Assembly: GCA_025997655.1 (NCBI GenBank)
Contig: BNUW01000134.1
Location: 1-6,708 of the forward strand
DNA from: Spirochaetia bacterium
Lineage (GTDB): Bacteria > Spirochaetota > Spirochaetia > Treponematales > Breznakiellaceae
Direction of reading: 5' to 3'
Length of the DNA stretch: 6,708 nt
Of this stretch, positions 1-5,623 are shown piece by piece (position 1 is the first letter of the stretch; each line of letters starts with the position of its first letter). A program made the position numbers and the translations under genes. The notes under the pieces were generated by a model. It was not told the origin of the DNA. It saw only the letters and a list, made by a program, of their open reading frames with translations, and did not search any database.

Positions 1-239
1 CCCATCGTACCCGGATACAGAATCACCTCCGTGTTCCCGGCATGAATCCCCTTGAAGCAACCCTCTATGATCTGCGGTTTGGCAGAGTCCTTTGCCTCGT
101 GAAAGGCAATGGTGGCCGTTGCTATGCCGTCGTCAAAAAGCTGGTGTCCACGGGCTTCCCTGCCGGTAATTGCCAGTCCCTTACGGCCGGAACATAAATT
201 GGTAACACTATCGGTAAGGCTAGCGAGATAGGTATTCAG
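1..239 (-). CDS. Partial hypothetical protein with no standard start codon, running off the left edge
   Basis: On the minus strand a frame is open from an in-frame TAA at 284-282 to the window edge. From about 239 it reads like real protein: it begins LNTYLASLTDSVTNLCSGRK and later contains ARGHQLFDDGIATATIAFHE and GCFKGIHAGNTEVILYPG. I do not recognise the family. The frame has no ATG, GTG or TTG before a GTG near the window edge. The end given is a CTG codon (239-237), chosen because the Treponema-like sequence starts there; a GGAGG motif lies 12 nt upstream of it. An ACG codon 6 nt after GGAGG is another possibility. The frame overlaps the last 20 nt of the 78-aa gene and is shifted +1 relative to it. 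It could be a translationally coupled gene with a rare start, a gene that lost its start, or the continuation of the 78-aa protein after a frameshift. That the stretch is coding is moderately likely; the start is unresolved. Confidence 0.45.
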   Translation of the reverse strand, partial: MNTYLASLTDSVTNLCSGRKGLAITGREARGHQLFDDGIATATIAFHEAKDSAKPQIIEGCFKGIHAGNTEVILYPGTM

Positions 240-456
240 GTCCGTATTCGGCCTCCACTTCGGCCATGTTCCATCCCATGCTTAACAGGGTATCAAGGCC
301 GACATGATCCTTGATTAATTTTGCCATAAAAGGAGGCATGGGTCTGGTCTTGCTTAAGCGCATAGCTTCTTCAAATTTACCCTGTTTTTTGAGTTCTATC
401 GCCTTTATTCCAATGTCAAGTTTCTCATCTAACGTCATCAGCTTACCTTGGGGCAT
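220..456 (-). CDS. Small hypothetical protein, 78 aa, helical
   Basis: I do not recognise the family. The protein starts MPQGKLMTLDEKLDIGIKAI. Residues about 16-36 (AIELKKQGKFEEAMRLSKT) resemble one TPR-type helical hairpin, but a single repeat is not enough to call a TPR protein. The rest is predicted mostly helical and charged, with no signal peptide or membrane segment, so it is probably cytoplasmic. The start is well supported: AGGAGA at 467-462 sits 5 nt before the ATG. It lies about 66 nt downstream of hemW on the same strand and has a possible promoter of its own. The base composition is less G+C-rich than in the hemW and lepB genes, which fits an accessory gene. Its 3' end overlaps the start-less frame that leaves the window. 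Role unknown. Confidence 0.7.
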   Translation of the reverse strand: MPQGKLMTLDEKLDIGIKAIELKKQGKFEEAMRLSKTRPMPPFMAKLIKDHVGLDTLLSMGWNMAEVEAEYGPEYLSR

Positions 457-475
457 ACAATTCTCCTATTTTTAA

Positions 476-504
476 AGTGTACCGTCTTATGGGGCTTTGA
501 ACAA
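476..504 (-). promoter_or_regulatory. Possible sigma70-type promoter for the 78-aa gene
   Basis: On the minus strand TTGTTC (504-499) and TACACT (481-476) are separated by 17 nt. The -35 matches consensus at 3 of 6 positions and the -10 at 4 of 6. A start near 469 would leave a short leader of roughly 13 nt containing the AGGAGA ribosome binding site. The match is modest, and read-through from hemW is an alternative; no terminator hairpin with a T-run is visible in this gap. Confidence 0.3.
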
Positions 505-522
505 GGGAAAAATATCAGTTAA

Positions 523-1668
523 TCAATTCGTACCTTCGAGTTCCCTAAAGGCTTCTGCCAGAAACGTATTGAGAAACAGCAGGCCCTCTTTGGTAAGGGC
601 TAAGGGCTCTTTTTGTAGCAGGCCGCGCGCTTCCCAGCGGTGAAGGGTTTGGGGGATTAGGCTTTCCGGAGGACGGTGGAATCGTTTTTCGAAGAGGCGG
701 CGGTCAGGGCCTTTAAGATACCGGAAGCCCATGAGCAGGCTTTCCTGTATCAGAGTTGGCTGATCCAGATATTCTTCCTGGTCTCCGGTATTGCAGCTAA
801 GCCATGCGTCCAGATCGGCCTTGACGGTGAGCCTCCGGCCCGTGCCGGTTTCGTCATTGATGAGGGTACCGGATCCGCCGGGACCCAGGCCCAGCCAGTT
901 CTCCATACGCCAGTACCGGATATTGTGGGCGGATTGCTTCCCGGGCCGGGAAAAGTTGGACACCTCGTACTGGGTCAAGCCCGCCGTTTCCAGGGCATCC
1001 CGCCCGGCTATCCACAGGCGATCCGCTTCCTCCGGTTCCGGCAAGGTGTGGGTCCCTGCGGCCAGGGGGGTACCTTCCTCCAGAGTCAGGGCATAGAGGG
1101 AAACATGCCCCGGCTTGTAGGACAGGGCTTTTTCAATATCCTTTAACAAAATGGTTTCGCTTTGAAAGGGGAGTCCTGTCATAAGGTCCAGGGAAAGCGC
1201 GTCACCGAAAATGTCTGCGGCCATTTTGAGTCGTTCCGGCAGAAGGCTCCCTTCCCCTACCCTATGGACCGCCCGGCGGGATGGCTCGTGGAAGCTCTGG
1301 ACTCCGAGGCTCAACCGGGTCACCCTCCGGCAGACTCGCAGCAACGCCTCATCCACCGATTCGGGGTTTGCCTCCAGGGTGAACTCCCGCACCCCCGGCG
1401 CTTCAGGCAGCAAGTCCCCCACCCCTTCCAGCAGCCGGTCCAGCCGCGCCGCACCCAGCGCCGACGGGGTGCCGCCGCCGATATACACCGTGGGAACCCG
1501 GCTAATCCCTTCGGCAATGAGGCTTGCTTCCAAATCCTTTAAAAGCTGATCTACATATTGATCTAAGCGCTTATCGGTGGGCGTCACGGGAATAGAATAA
1601 AAATCACAATAATCACAGGCCCCGGCGCAGAATGGCACATGGATATAGACCCCTGCCTCAGCCATCAT
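523..1668 (-). CDS. hemW: HemW-type radical SAM haem chaperone (formerly annotated as oxygen-independent coproporphyrinogen III oxidase-like)
   Basis: HemW is a cytoplasmic 4Fe-4S radical SAM protein that binds haem and is thought to deliver it to membrane haemoproteins. Family knowledge separates it from HemN, the true coproporphyrinogen III dehydrogenase, by the cluster motif: here HVPFCAGACDYCDFY puts the cysteines at 14, 18 and 21, with Phe23 where HemN has a fourth Cys. Other hallmarks are GGGTPS (64-69), EANPES (99-104), LGVQSF (121-126), DLMTGLP (161-167), YEVSNFSRPG (234-243), HNIRYW (248-253) and GLGPGGSGT (260-268). A HemN_C-like wing follows (MGFRYLKGPDRRLFEKRF). At 381 aa it has full family length. 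The start is one of two consecutive ATGs (1668 or 1665), just after an in-frame TGA; no clear Shine-Dalgarno is seen. It follows lepB2 in the same direction but is separated from it by a long palindromic repeat. Radical SAM and family assignment are very secure; physiological haem delivery in this organism is inferred. Confidence 0.93.
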   Translation of the reverse strand: MMAEAGVYIHVPFCAGACDYCDFYSIPVTPTDKRLDQYVDQLLKDLEASLIAEGISRVPTVYIGGGTPSALGAARLDRLLEGVGDLLPEAPGVREFTLEANPESVDEALLRVCRRVTRLSLGVQSFHEPSRRAVHRVGEGSLLPERLKMAADIFGDALSLDLMTGLPFQSETILLKDIEKALSYKPGHVSLYALTLEEGTPLAAGTHTLPEPEEADRLWIAGRDALETAGLTQYEVSNFSRPGKQSAHNIRYWRMENWLGLGPGGSGTLINDETGTGRRLTVKADLDAWLSCNTGDQEEYLDQPTLIQESLLMGFRYLKGPDRRLFEKRFHRPPESLIPQTLHRWEARGLLQKEPLALTKEGLLFLNTFLAEAFRELEGTN

Positions 1669-1689
1669 TGCGCAGTCTCACGCTCGTTT

Positions 1690-1820
1690 AAGAGAAAACA
1701 TAAACACAGAGGACACAAAGAGGAGAAGAAGAGAACACAGAGGAAGATTAAAATTTTTTTCCTCTTCTCCGTGTCCTCTGCGTTCTTCCCTCTGTGTCCT
1801 CTGTGTTTATTCTTCATCTT
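1690..1820. repeat. Long imperfect inverted repeat of CACAGAGGACACA units (MITE-like)
   Basis: The two arms share a perfect 18-bp inverted match: 1700-1717 pairs with 1793-1810. The similarity continues imperfectly outward (AAGAGAAAAC against AAGATGAAGA) and inward across purine-rich GAGGAGAAGAAGAG sequence to an A/T-rich centre at 1748-1760 (TTAAAATTTTTTT). Within the arms the unit ACACAGAGGA recurs directly at 1704 and 1735, and its complement at 1797 with a one-base variant at 1774. Composition (A/G-only left arm apart from C in ACAC) differs sharply from the surrounding genes. From general knowledge, sequences of this kind occur as dispersed repeats in many environmental bacteria and are often mis-annotated as short proteins. 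One edge overlaps the lepB2 stop codon, and the element fills nearly the whole lepB2-hemW gap. Transcribed leftwards, it would fold into a long hairpin in the hemW leader. A mobile origin is inferred; no target-site duplication was established. Confidence 0.8.
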
Positions 1821-2547
1821 AGGGTATTCCCAGCTTGGTTAAAGGCCAGTACCGGAACAGGACCTTCCCTACCACAATATCCACCGGTATAGGCCCCCAG
1901 GTGCGGGAATCGTTCGTATTACTGCGGTCATCGGAAAGGACAAAACATTCATTTTCGCCCAGGATACGGGGCTCCATATTGCCGGAAAAGGGGATCGATT
2001 CATTCCAGAGGGCGGGAACCTGGGGAATGGTCGGAACATAGGGCCGGTCCGATAGCTCAAACTCCGTAAGTGCGTAGGCGGCGTCGGCGGGCTTGATGCG
2101 AATCACATAGTTGGTCATGGAAATCTCATCCCCCGGCAGGCCGATGACCCGCTTTATGTAGTAATGTTCCCGGTTGTCAAAGAGGCTCACCCGCTGGAGG
2201 GTAAAAAAACGGAGCAAAATATCCAGGGCACCCTGGAGAATGCCCGTCTTCTCCCGCAGGGACATATCCACCAGAACCACGTTTCCCCGGCGGAAAGGCT
2301 GGGCATCGCCGAGCAGATCCTGTGCGGCAAGGAAGGTGTATATCTTATTGGAAGAAAGGATAAGCCGGTCCCCTGAGCGGAGGCCGGGCTGCATGGTTTC
2401 ATTTTGCAAAACACGGGTGGAGAAGAAAAATGTGCTTAGTAGGGTGTATAAAACAAAAAACGCCAGGAGCCAGAGCAATACCCACCATATCTGATGATGC
2501 TGTTCCTTCTGAGCGACATAGGAATATTTTCGCCATTTGCTAAACAT
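1819..2547 (-). CDS. lepB: Signal peptidase I paralogue with Thr in place of the catalytic Ser
   Basis: Type I signal peptidases (family S26) cut signal peptides from exported proteins on the outer face of the cytoplasmic membrane with a Ser-Lys dyad. This 242-aa protein has one N-terminal membrane segment (about 20-42), followed at once by VLQNETMQPGLRSGDRLIL, the box that normally reads SMxPTL. Here the nucleophile position is Thr51 (codon ACC at 2397-2395), not Ser. The general base is kept (Lys132 in IKRVIGLPGD), as is box E (SDDRSNTNDSRTWG, 205-218) and the family ending VGKVLFRYWPLTKLG. The gene starts 13 nt after the lepB1 stop, with AAGGA 9 nt and GGAG 2 nt before the ATG, so it is in one operon with lepB1. 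Its stop overlaps the edge of the palindromic repeat. Family membership is certain; whether it is an active Thr protease, an impaired one or a specialised partner cannot be told from sequence. Confidence 0.88.
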   Translation of the reverse strand: MFSKWRKYSYVAQKEQHHQIWWVLLWLLAFFVLYTLLSTFFFSTRVLQNETMQPGLRSGDRLILSSNKIYTFLAAQDLLGDAQPFRRGNVVLVDMSLREKTGILQGALDILLRFFTLQRVSLFDNREHYYIKRVIGLPGDEISMTNYVIRIKPADAAYALTEFELSDRPYVPTIPQVPALWNESIPFSGNMEPRILGENECFVLSDDRSNTNDSRTWGPIPVDIVVGKVLFRYWPLTKLGIP

Positions 2548-2560
2548 TGCTCCGGTTCCT

Positions 2561-3547
2561 TTACCTAATGGGTCCGATACGTTTGAGGGGCCAGTAAATC
2601 AGGGAGCCCTTCCCTAAAATCTTGGATACCTTCACCGGGCCAAAATACCGGCCGTCACGGGAATTGTCCCGGTTATCCCCCAGGGGGAGGATGCGGCCCT
2701 CCGGTACATACCAGCCCTGGGTATGCCGGGCAAGCAGGGTCCGGTAGCGGCTTTCCTGGGGCCGGGCGCTATGAAGCAGTTCCAGCCGGGCCCGCTCGTG
2801 GGCAAGGTAGTCGGGATACCGCAGGGTATTCGCCCTCGCTGCGGCGGCGGCCAGATCCTCCGGCAGGGCCAAGCCCAGGTCCTGATAGGCGGCGGCTCTT
2901 CCGGCTGCTACGATGCCGGGATAGGCATCGCGCTCCATAAGACGGCTCAGGTTGTGCCCAAAACCCCGCCGGGCGATGTATTCCCGTTCATCCATCCACC
3001 GGTCCTCCCCGGCAAAACGAATCTTCAGGTCCCCCCCTTCGGTGATGAATCGGTCCCCGCCCATGCCGGCCGCCCGCTTAATGAGGAAGTGGACCTTGGG
3101 GTCCCCGGATTCATCCCGGTCGATATCCACCAGGGAAAGGGTGAGCATATAGATGATACGCTGGGCAATATCAAAGACCGGCCCCCGGGAAATATACGAG
3201 GGGTTTTCAAAGATGATTACGTCGTTCCGCTTCGGTTTGACCGGGCTCGGCAGCTTGGCGATTCCCGGCAGCAGTTCCGGCCCGTAGATGATCTTGTTGA
3301 CAAAGATCCGGTCCTTGATGAGCAGGGTGTCGATCATGGAGCCCGAGGGGATTTGATAGGCCTGGAAAAGGTATTGGTTGATAAGGAGCACCACCCCGGC
3401 AGCCCAGAGAAAGGCTTCAATCCAATCCAGGATGGGGTTCTTTGCCCGCTGTTTTTCCTTCCTGAGCCGATGCTTTCGTTGTCTGCGGCTCAAGTACGCT
3501 TCGGTAAGCCCCTGGATGGTATCAAAGAAGTCCGCTTGCTCCGTCAT
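2561..3547 (-). CDS. lepB: Signal peptidase I, canonical Ser-Lys enzyme
   Basis: This 328-aa protein is a membrane-bound signal peptidase I that removes signal peptides from exported proteins. A basic cytoplasmic N-terminus (SRRQRKHRLRKEKQRAK, 20-36) precedes a membrane segment (about 42-61). Then come the catalytic serine (Ser70 in IPSGSMIDTLLIKD), the general base Lys157 in FLIKRAAGMGGD, and box E LPLGDNRDNSRDGRYFG (287-303). Box D has GMGGD where most members have GLPGD. Between boxes D and E lies an extra segment of roughly 110 residues (about 172-280), Ala/Arg-rich around 212-260, which explains why it is longer than lepB2; E. coli LepB also has an extra domain in this part. The ATG is the first possible start, since an in-frame TAA lies only four codons upstream (3559-3557). 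It has no Shine-Dalgarno but sits 6 nt after a promoter -10 box, so the mRNA is probably leaderless. It heads the lepB1-lepB2-hemW block. Confidence 0.93.
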   Translation of the reverse strand: MTEQADFFDTIQGLTEAYLSRRQRKHRLRKEKQRAKNPILDWIEAFLWAAGVVLLINQYLFQAYQIPSGSMIDTLLIKDRIFVNKIIYGPELLPGIAKLPSPVKPKRNDVIIFENPSYISRGPVFDIAQRIIYMLTLSLVDIDRDESGDPKVHFLIKRAAGMGGDRFITEGGDLKIRFAGEDRWMDEREYIARRGFGHNLSRLMERDAYPGIVAAGRAAAYQDLGLALPEDLAAAAARANTLRYPDYLAHERARLELLHSARPQESRYRTLLARHTQGWYVPEGRILPLGDNRDNSRDGRYFGPVKVSKILGKGSLIYWPLKRIGPIR

Positions 3548-3553
3548 ATCAAG

Positions 3554-3582
3554 AAATTACCATGAAGCGCCAACATTGACAA
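3554..3582 (-). promoter_or_regulatory. Promoter for lepB1 (predicted leaderless transcript)
   Basis: On the minus strand TTGTCA (3582-3577; 5 of 6 to consensus) and TAATTT (3559-3554; 3 of 6) are 17 nt apart, with TGG just before the -10, resembling an extended -10. Only 6 nt (CTTGAT) lie between the -10 box and the lepB1 ATG, placing the expected transcription start at or next to the A of the start codon. The -35 overlaps the plus-strand -35 by 5 of 6 bases. Confidence 0.55.
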
Positions 3583-3604
3583 GCTCCGCAGGGGGGCCTA
3601 TAAT
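3576..3604 (+). promoter_or_regulatory. Perfect-consensus sigma70 promoter for the PEGA gene (predicted leaderless transcript)
   Basis: TTGACA (3576-3581) and TATAAT (3599-3604) match the housekeeping consensus at all 12 positions, with the ideal 17-nt spacer. The spacer contains a run of six G. The ATG at 3611 begins 6 nt after the -10 box (GCGGCA between), where transcription would normally start, and there is no ribosome binding site. It is probably a strong promoter driving the PEGA-smpB unit. Confidence 0.8.
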
Positions 3605-3610
3605 GCGGCA

Positions 3611-5101
3611 ATGTCCGAAAAAAAGCCCGTACCGACGGATCTGCCGGAAGACCGGGTCCATTTAGCGCCGATTCTGGGTATCCGGCCCGGGGTTTACCTT
3701 ACCGGTCTTTACGCAGTTCTTCTCCTGGTCATTCTGTTTTTTGTATTCCTCTATCCCGGCATTACCAATCCGGGCAGCCTGGTTGCGCTTGATTCCGAAC
3801 CCCGGGGCGCGGCGGTGCGGGTGGACGGGATCACGGTGGGAAGCACCCCCTGCGAACTGTTCGTTCCGGCGGGAGCGCGGCTGGTGGAACTGATCCTGCC
3901 GGGATTTACGCCCCGGCCGCAGGAAGTGACCATCCCCGGCAGGGTATTTGCGTCCCTGCTTTTCCCCCAAAGAATAGCCCTTTCTGTAACCCTGGAGGCC
4001 CCAAACCCCCTGGATGCGTTTATCCCCGCCGCCGCCGACTATGCCGGCTGGTCCTTTACCGGGGAACCCACCGCAGGTTATCAAATCCCCCAGGACCTTT
4101 CCGAGGGGGCTTACCGTATAGGGCCGGCGGCGGCCTCTGATCCCGCGATTCGGGAGGAAATGCAGGAAGTCCTCTTTGCGGCGGCCCGGTTCGCCGTTAC
4201 AAAGACGGCGCTGCGGGACCTGGTCCGCGCCCAGTTTCTTACCGACAGCGGCGGCTTATCCCCCTCACCTTTGACGCTAAGCGCCGGTATCGCCGCCGCC
4301 CTGAACTATCTTTCCGCCAACCCCGGCGCCGCCCTTGCCCTAGCGGAAATCCTGCCCCCGGAAAGCGCCCAGCTTTTAGAAAACTCCCCCTGGTATCGGG
4401 AGGCTGTTTTTGCCGCAACGGATCTTTCCGCAGAAGCCGCGTCCAAGGAGAACGGTGAGAAAAGTGCAGGGGAAGTAATCCGTCTGGGGAACCTGAGCTT
4501 CCGTACCATTCCCGCCGGTGTTTTTATCCAAACCGGAACCTATCCCCACCGTGTACGGCTGGAAAGCTTCTCTATTGCCGGCGCCGGGATTGGCAGGGAA
4601 GACTGGGAACGGTTCCTTTCCGCCCGGCCCCAATGGAAGCAGGAAAATGCCGCGGCGCTTATTGAACAGGGCCTTGCTTCCCCTGGCTACCTGGACCAGC
4701 CGCTTAACCCGTCCCCCGGCGTACCGGGTATTTCCTGGTTTGCCGCCGCCGCCTACTGTGAATGGCTTACCGAATCCCTCCCCCCTTCCCTGGCAGATTG
4801 GGAAGTACGGCTGCCCAGGGAAGCGGAGTGGGAATACGCCGCTTCCCTGTTGGTGGTAGATATGCCCGGCGAATTCTGGGAATGGTGCGCCGATCCCTAC
4901 GCGCCCCTGGACTACCTTCCCGCCCGGCCGGAGGCCGTGGATGCCGTTTCCTCCCCGGAACGCAGTCTGCGGGGCGGCTCTTGGATCAATCCCCCGGGCT
5001 CGGTGGGCATTGAAACACGGGCATCCCTGGCTCCGGCAACATCATCGCCCTTTGTTTCATTTCGACCCGTTATTGCCCATAAGCAAGGGGGCGCCCGATG
5101 A
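3611..5101 (+). CDS. Membrane-anchored PEGA plus FGE-sulfatase-like domain protein, 496 aa
   Basis: A short cytoplasmic N-terminus precedes one membrane segment (about 29-49, YLTGLYAVLLLVILFFVFLY) without a cleavage site, so the rest is probably periplasmic. Residues about 57-110 form a PEGA-type domain: SLVALDSEPRGAAVRVDG, GSTPCELFVPAGARLVELIL, then PGFTP. A helical, Ala-rich middle part (about 175-285) matches nothing I know. Residues about 290-490 look like a formylglycine-generating-enzyme/sulfatase-modifying (SUMF1) fold: FRTIPAGVFIQTG (297-309), ISWFAAAAYCEWL (374-386), VRLPREAEWEYAA (399-411), GEFWEWCAD (420-428), RGGSWIN (454-460) and a final FRPV. The paired active-site cysteines of true FGEs, expected after RGGSW, are absent, so enzymatic sulfatase activation is unlikely; binding or structural use is more plausible. 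The only ATG start available lacks a Shine-Dalgarno and lies directly after a perfect promoter. The stop overlaps the smpB start. The specific role is unknown. Confidence 0.85.
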   Translation: MSEKKPVPTDLPEDRVHLAPILGIRPGVYLTGLYAVLLLVILFFVFLYPGITNPGSLVALDSEPRGAAVRVDGITVGSTPCELFVPAGARLVELILPGFTPRPQEVTIPGRVFASLLFPQRIALSVTLEAPNPLDAFIPAAADYAGWSFTGEPTAGYQIPQDLSEGAYRIGPAAASDPAIREEMQEVLFAAARFAVTKTALRDLVRAQFLTDSGGLSPSPLTLSAGIAAALNYLSANPGAALALAEILPPESAQLLENSPWYREAVFAATDLSAEAASKENGEKSAGEVIRLGNLSFRTIPAGVFIQTGTYPHRVRLESFSIAGAGIGREDWERFLSARPQWKQENAAALIEQGLASPGYLDQPLNPSPGVPGISWFAAAAYCEWLTESLPPSLADWEVRLPREAEWEYAASLLVVDMPGEFWEWCADPYAPLDYLPARPEAVDAVSSPERSLRGGSWINPPGSVGIETRASLAPATSSPFVSFRPVIAHKQGGAR

Positions 5102-5571
5102 GCGAAGGTGAAGGCGGCGGCGTTAAGATCATAGCCGTCAACCGCCGGGCCCGGCACGACTATGCCGTGGATGACAGCTACGAATGTGGAATTGAACTGC
5201 TGGGCACGGAGGTAAAATCCTTCCGTGACGGGAAAATCTCCTTCCCCGATGCCTGGGCGGAGATAATAAGCGGTGAAGTATGGCTCCGTTCCCTGCGGAT
5301 CGCCGAAAACCCCTTTTCCTCGATTTTCAACCACGATCCGGACCGGAAAAAACGGCTGCTCCTGCACCGGGACGAGATTAAGCGCCTTACCCGGAAGGTT
5401 GATGAAAAGGGTTATACCCTCATTCCCCTCTCCTTTTACTTTAAAAAGGGCCGGGTTAAGGTTGAACTTGGCCTGTGTAAGGGGAAGAAATCCTACGACA
5501 AACGGGCGGATATACGGGAACGGGATATTAGCCGGGAGGTTTCCCGTGAATTCCGCCAGAGACTGCACTAA
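5098..5571 (+). CDS. smpB: SsrA (tmRNA)-binding protein SmpB
   Basis: SmpB binds tmRNA and brings it to stalled ribosomes for trans-translation, which rescues the ribosome and tags the incomplete protein for degradation. The 157-aa product has the full family pattern: NRRARHDYAVDDSYECGIEL (about 15-34), GTEVKSFRDGKISFPDAWAE (36-55), GEVWL, FNHDPDRKKRLLLHRDEIKR, then YFKKGRVKVELGLCKGKKSYDKR and the basic C-terminal tail RADIRERDISREV, which in other SmpB proteins enters the mRNA channel. The length is normal. A short non-conserved head, MSEGEGGG, precedes the core. The ATG overlaps the TGA of the PEGA gene as ATGA, and AAGGGGG (5085-5091) lies 6 nt upstream, so translation is probably coupled. 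I found no tmRNA gene (ssrA) nearby. Confidence 0.97.
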   Translation: MSEGEGGGVKIIAVNRRARHDYAVDDSYECGIELLGTEVKSFRDGKISFPDAWAEIISGEVWLRSLRIAENPFSSIFNHDPDRKKRLLLHRDEIKRLTRKVDEKGYTLIPLSFYFKKGRVKVELGLCKGKKSYDKRADIRERDISREVSREFRQRLH

Positions 5572-5586
5572 GGGGTAGCGGAACTA

Positions 5587-5616
5587 TTGTAGTTTAATAA
5601 AAATGTATGATATATT
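5587..5616 (+). promoter_or_regulatory. Probable promoter for the secreted hypothetical protein, again close to the ATG
   Basis: TTGTAG (5587-5592; 4 of 6) and TATATT (5611-5616; 5 of 6) are 18 nt apart within A/T-rich sequence following smpB. The ATG at 5624 begins 7 nt after the -10 box and has no ribosome binding site, so the transcript would be leaderless or nearly so. This also favours the 5624 start over the ATG at 5603, which lies upstream of the -10 box. Confidence 0.45.
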
Positions 5617-5623
5617 TTGTACT

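Noticed and set aside
676..1549. Several plus-strand frames opposite hemW
   Set aside because: All are shadows of hemW, whose radical SAM motifs are unambiguous on the minus strand.
1639..1842. Plus-strand open frame of 67 codons (HRGHKEEKKRTQRK then FFLFSVSSAFFPLCPLCLF)
   Set aside because: It is the translation of the palindromic repeat: the basic half and the hydrophobic half are the two complementary arms. It also overlaps hemW and lepB2.
2723..3565. Plus-strand open frame of 280 codons opposite lepB1
   Set aside because: It lies antisense to a well-supported signal peptidase gene with all catalytic boxes. The composition (Gly/Pro-rich, no recognisable motif) is typical of a shadow frame in G+C-rich coding DNA.
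4912..5568. Minus-strand open frame of 218 codons opposite the PEGA gene end and smpB
   Set aside because: It is antisense to the very secure smpB and the FGE-like domain and has no start signal or motif of its own.
5603..5623. ATG at 5603 as the start of the secreted protein
   Set aside because: It would place seven residues before the basic n-region of the signal peptide, has no ribosome binding site and lies upstream of the predicted -10 box. The ATG at 5624 is preferred, without proof.
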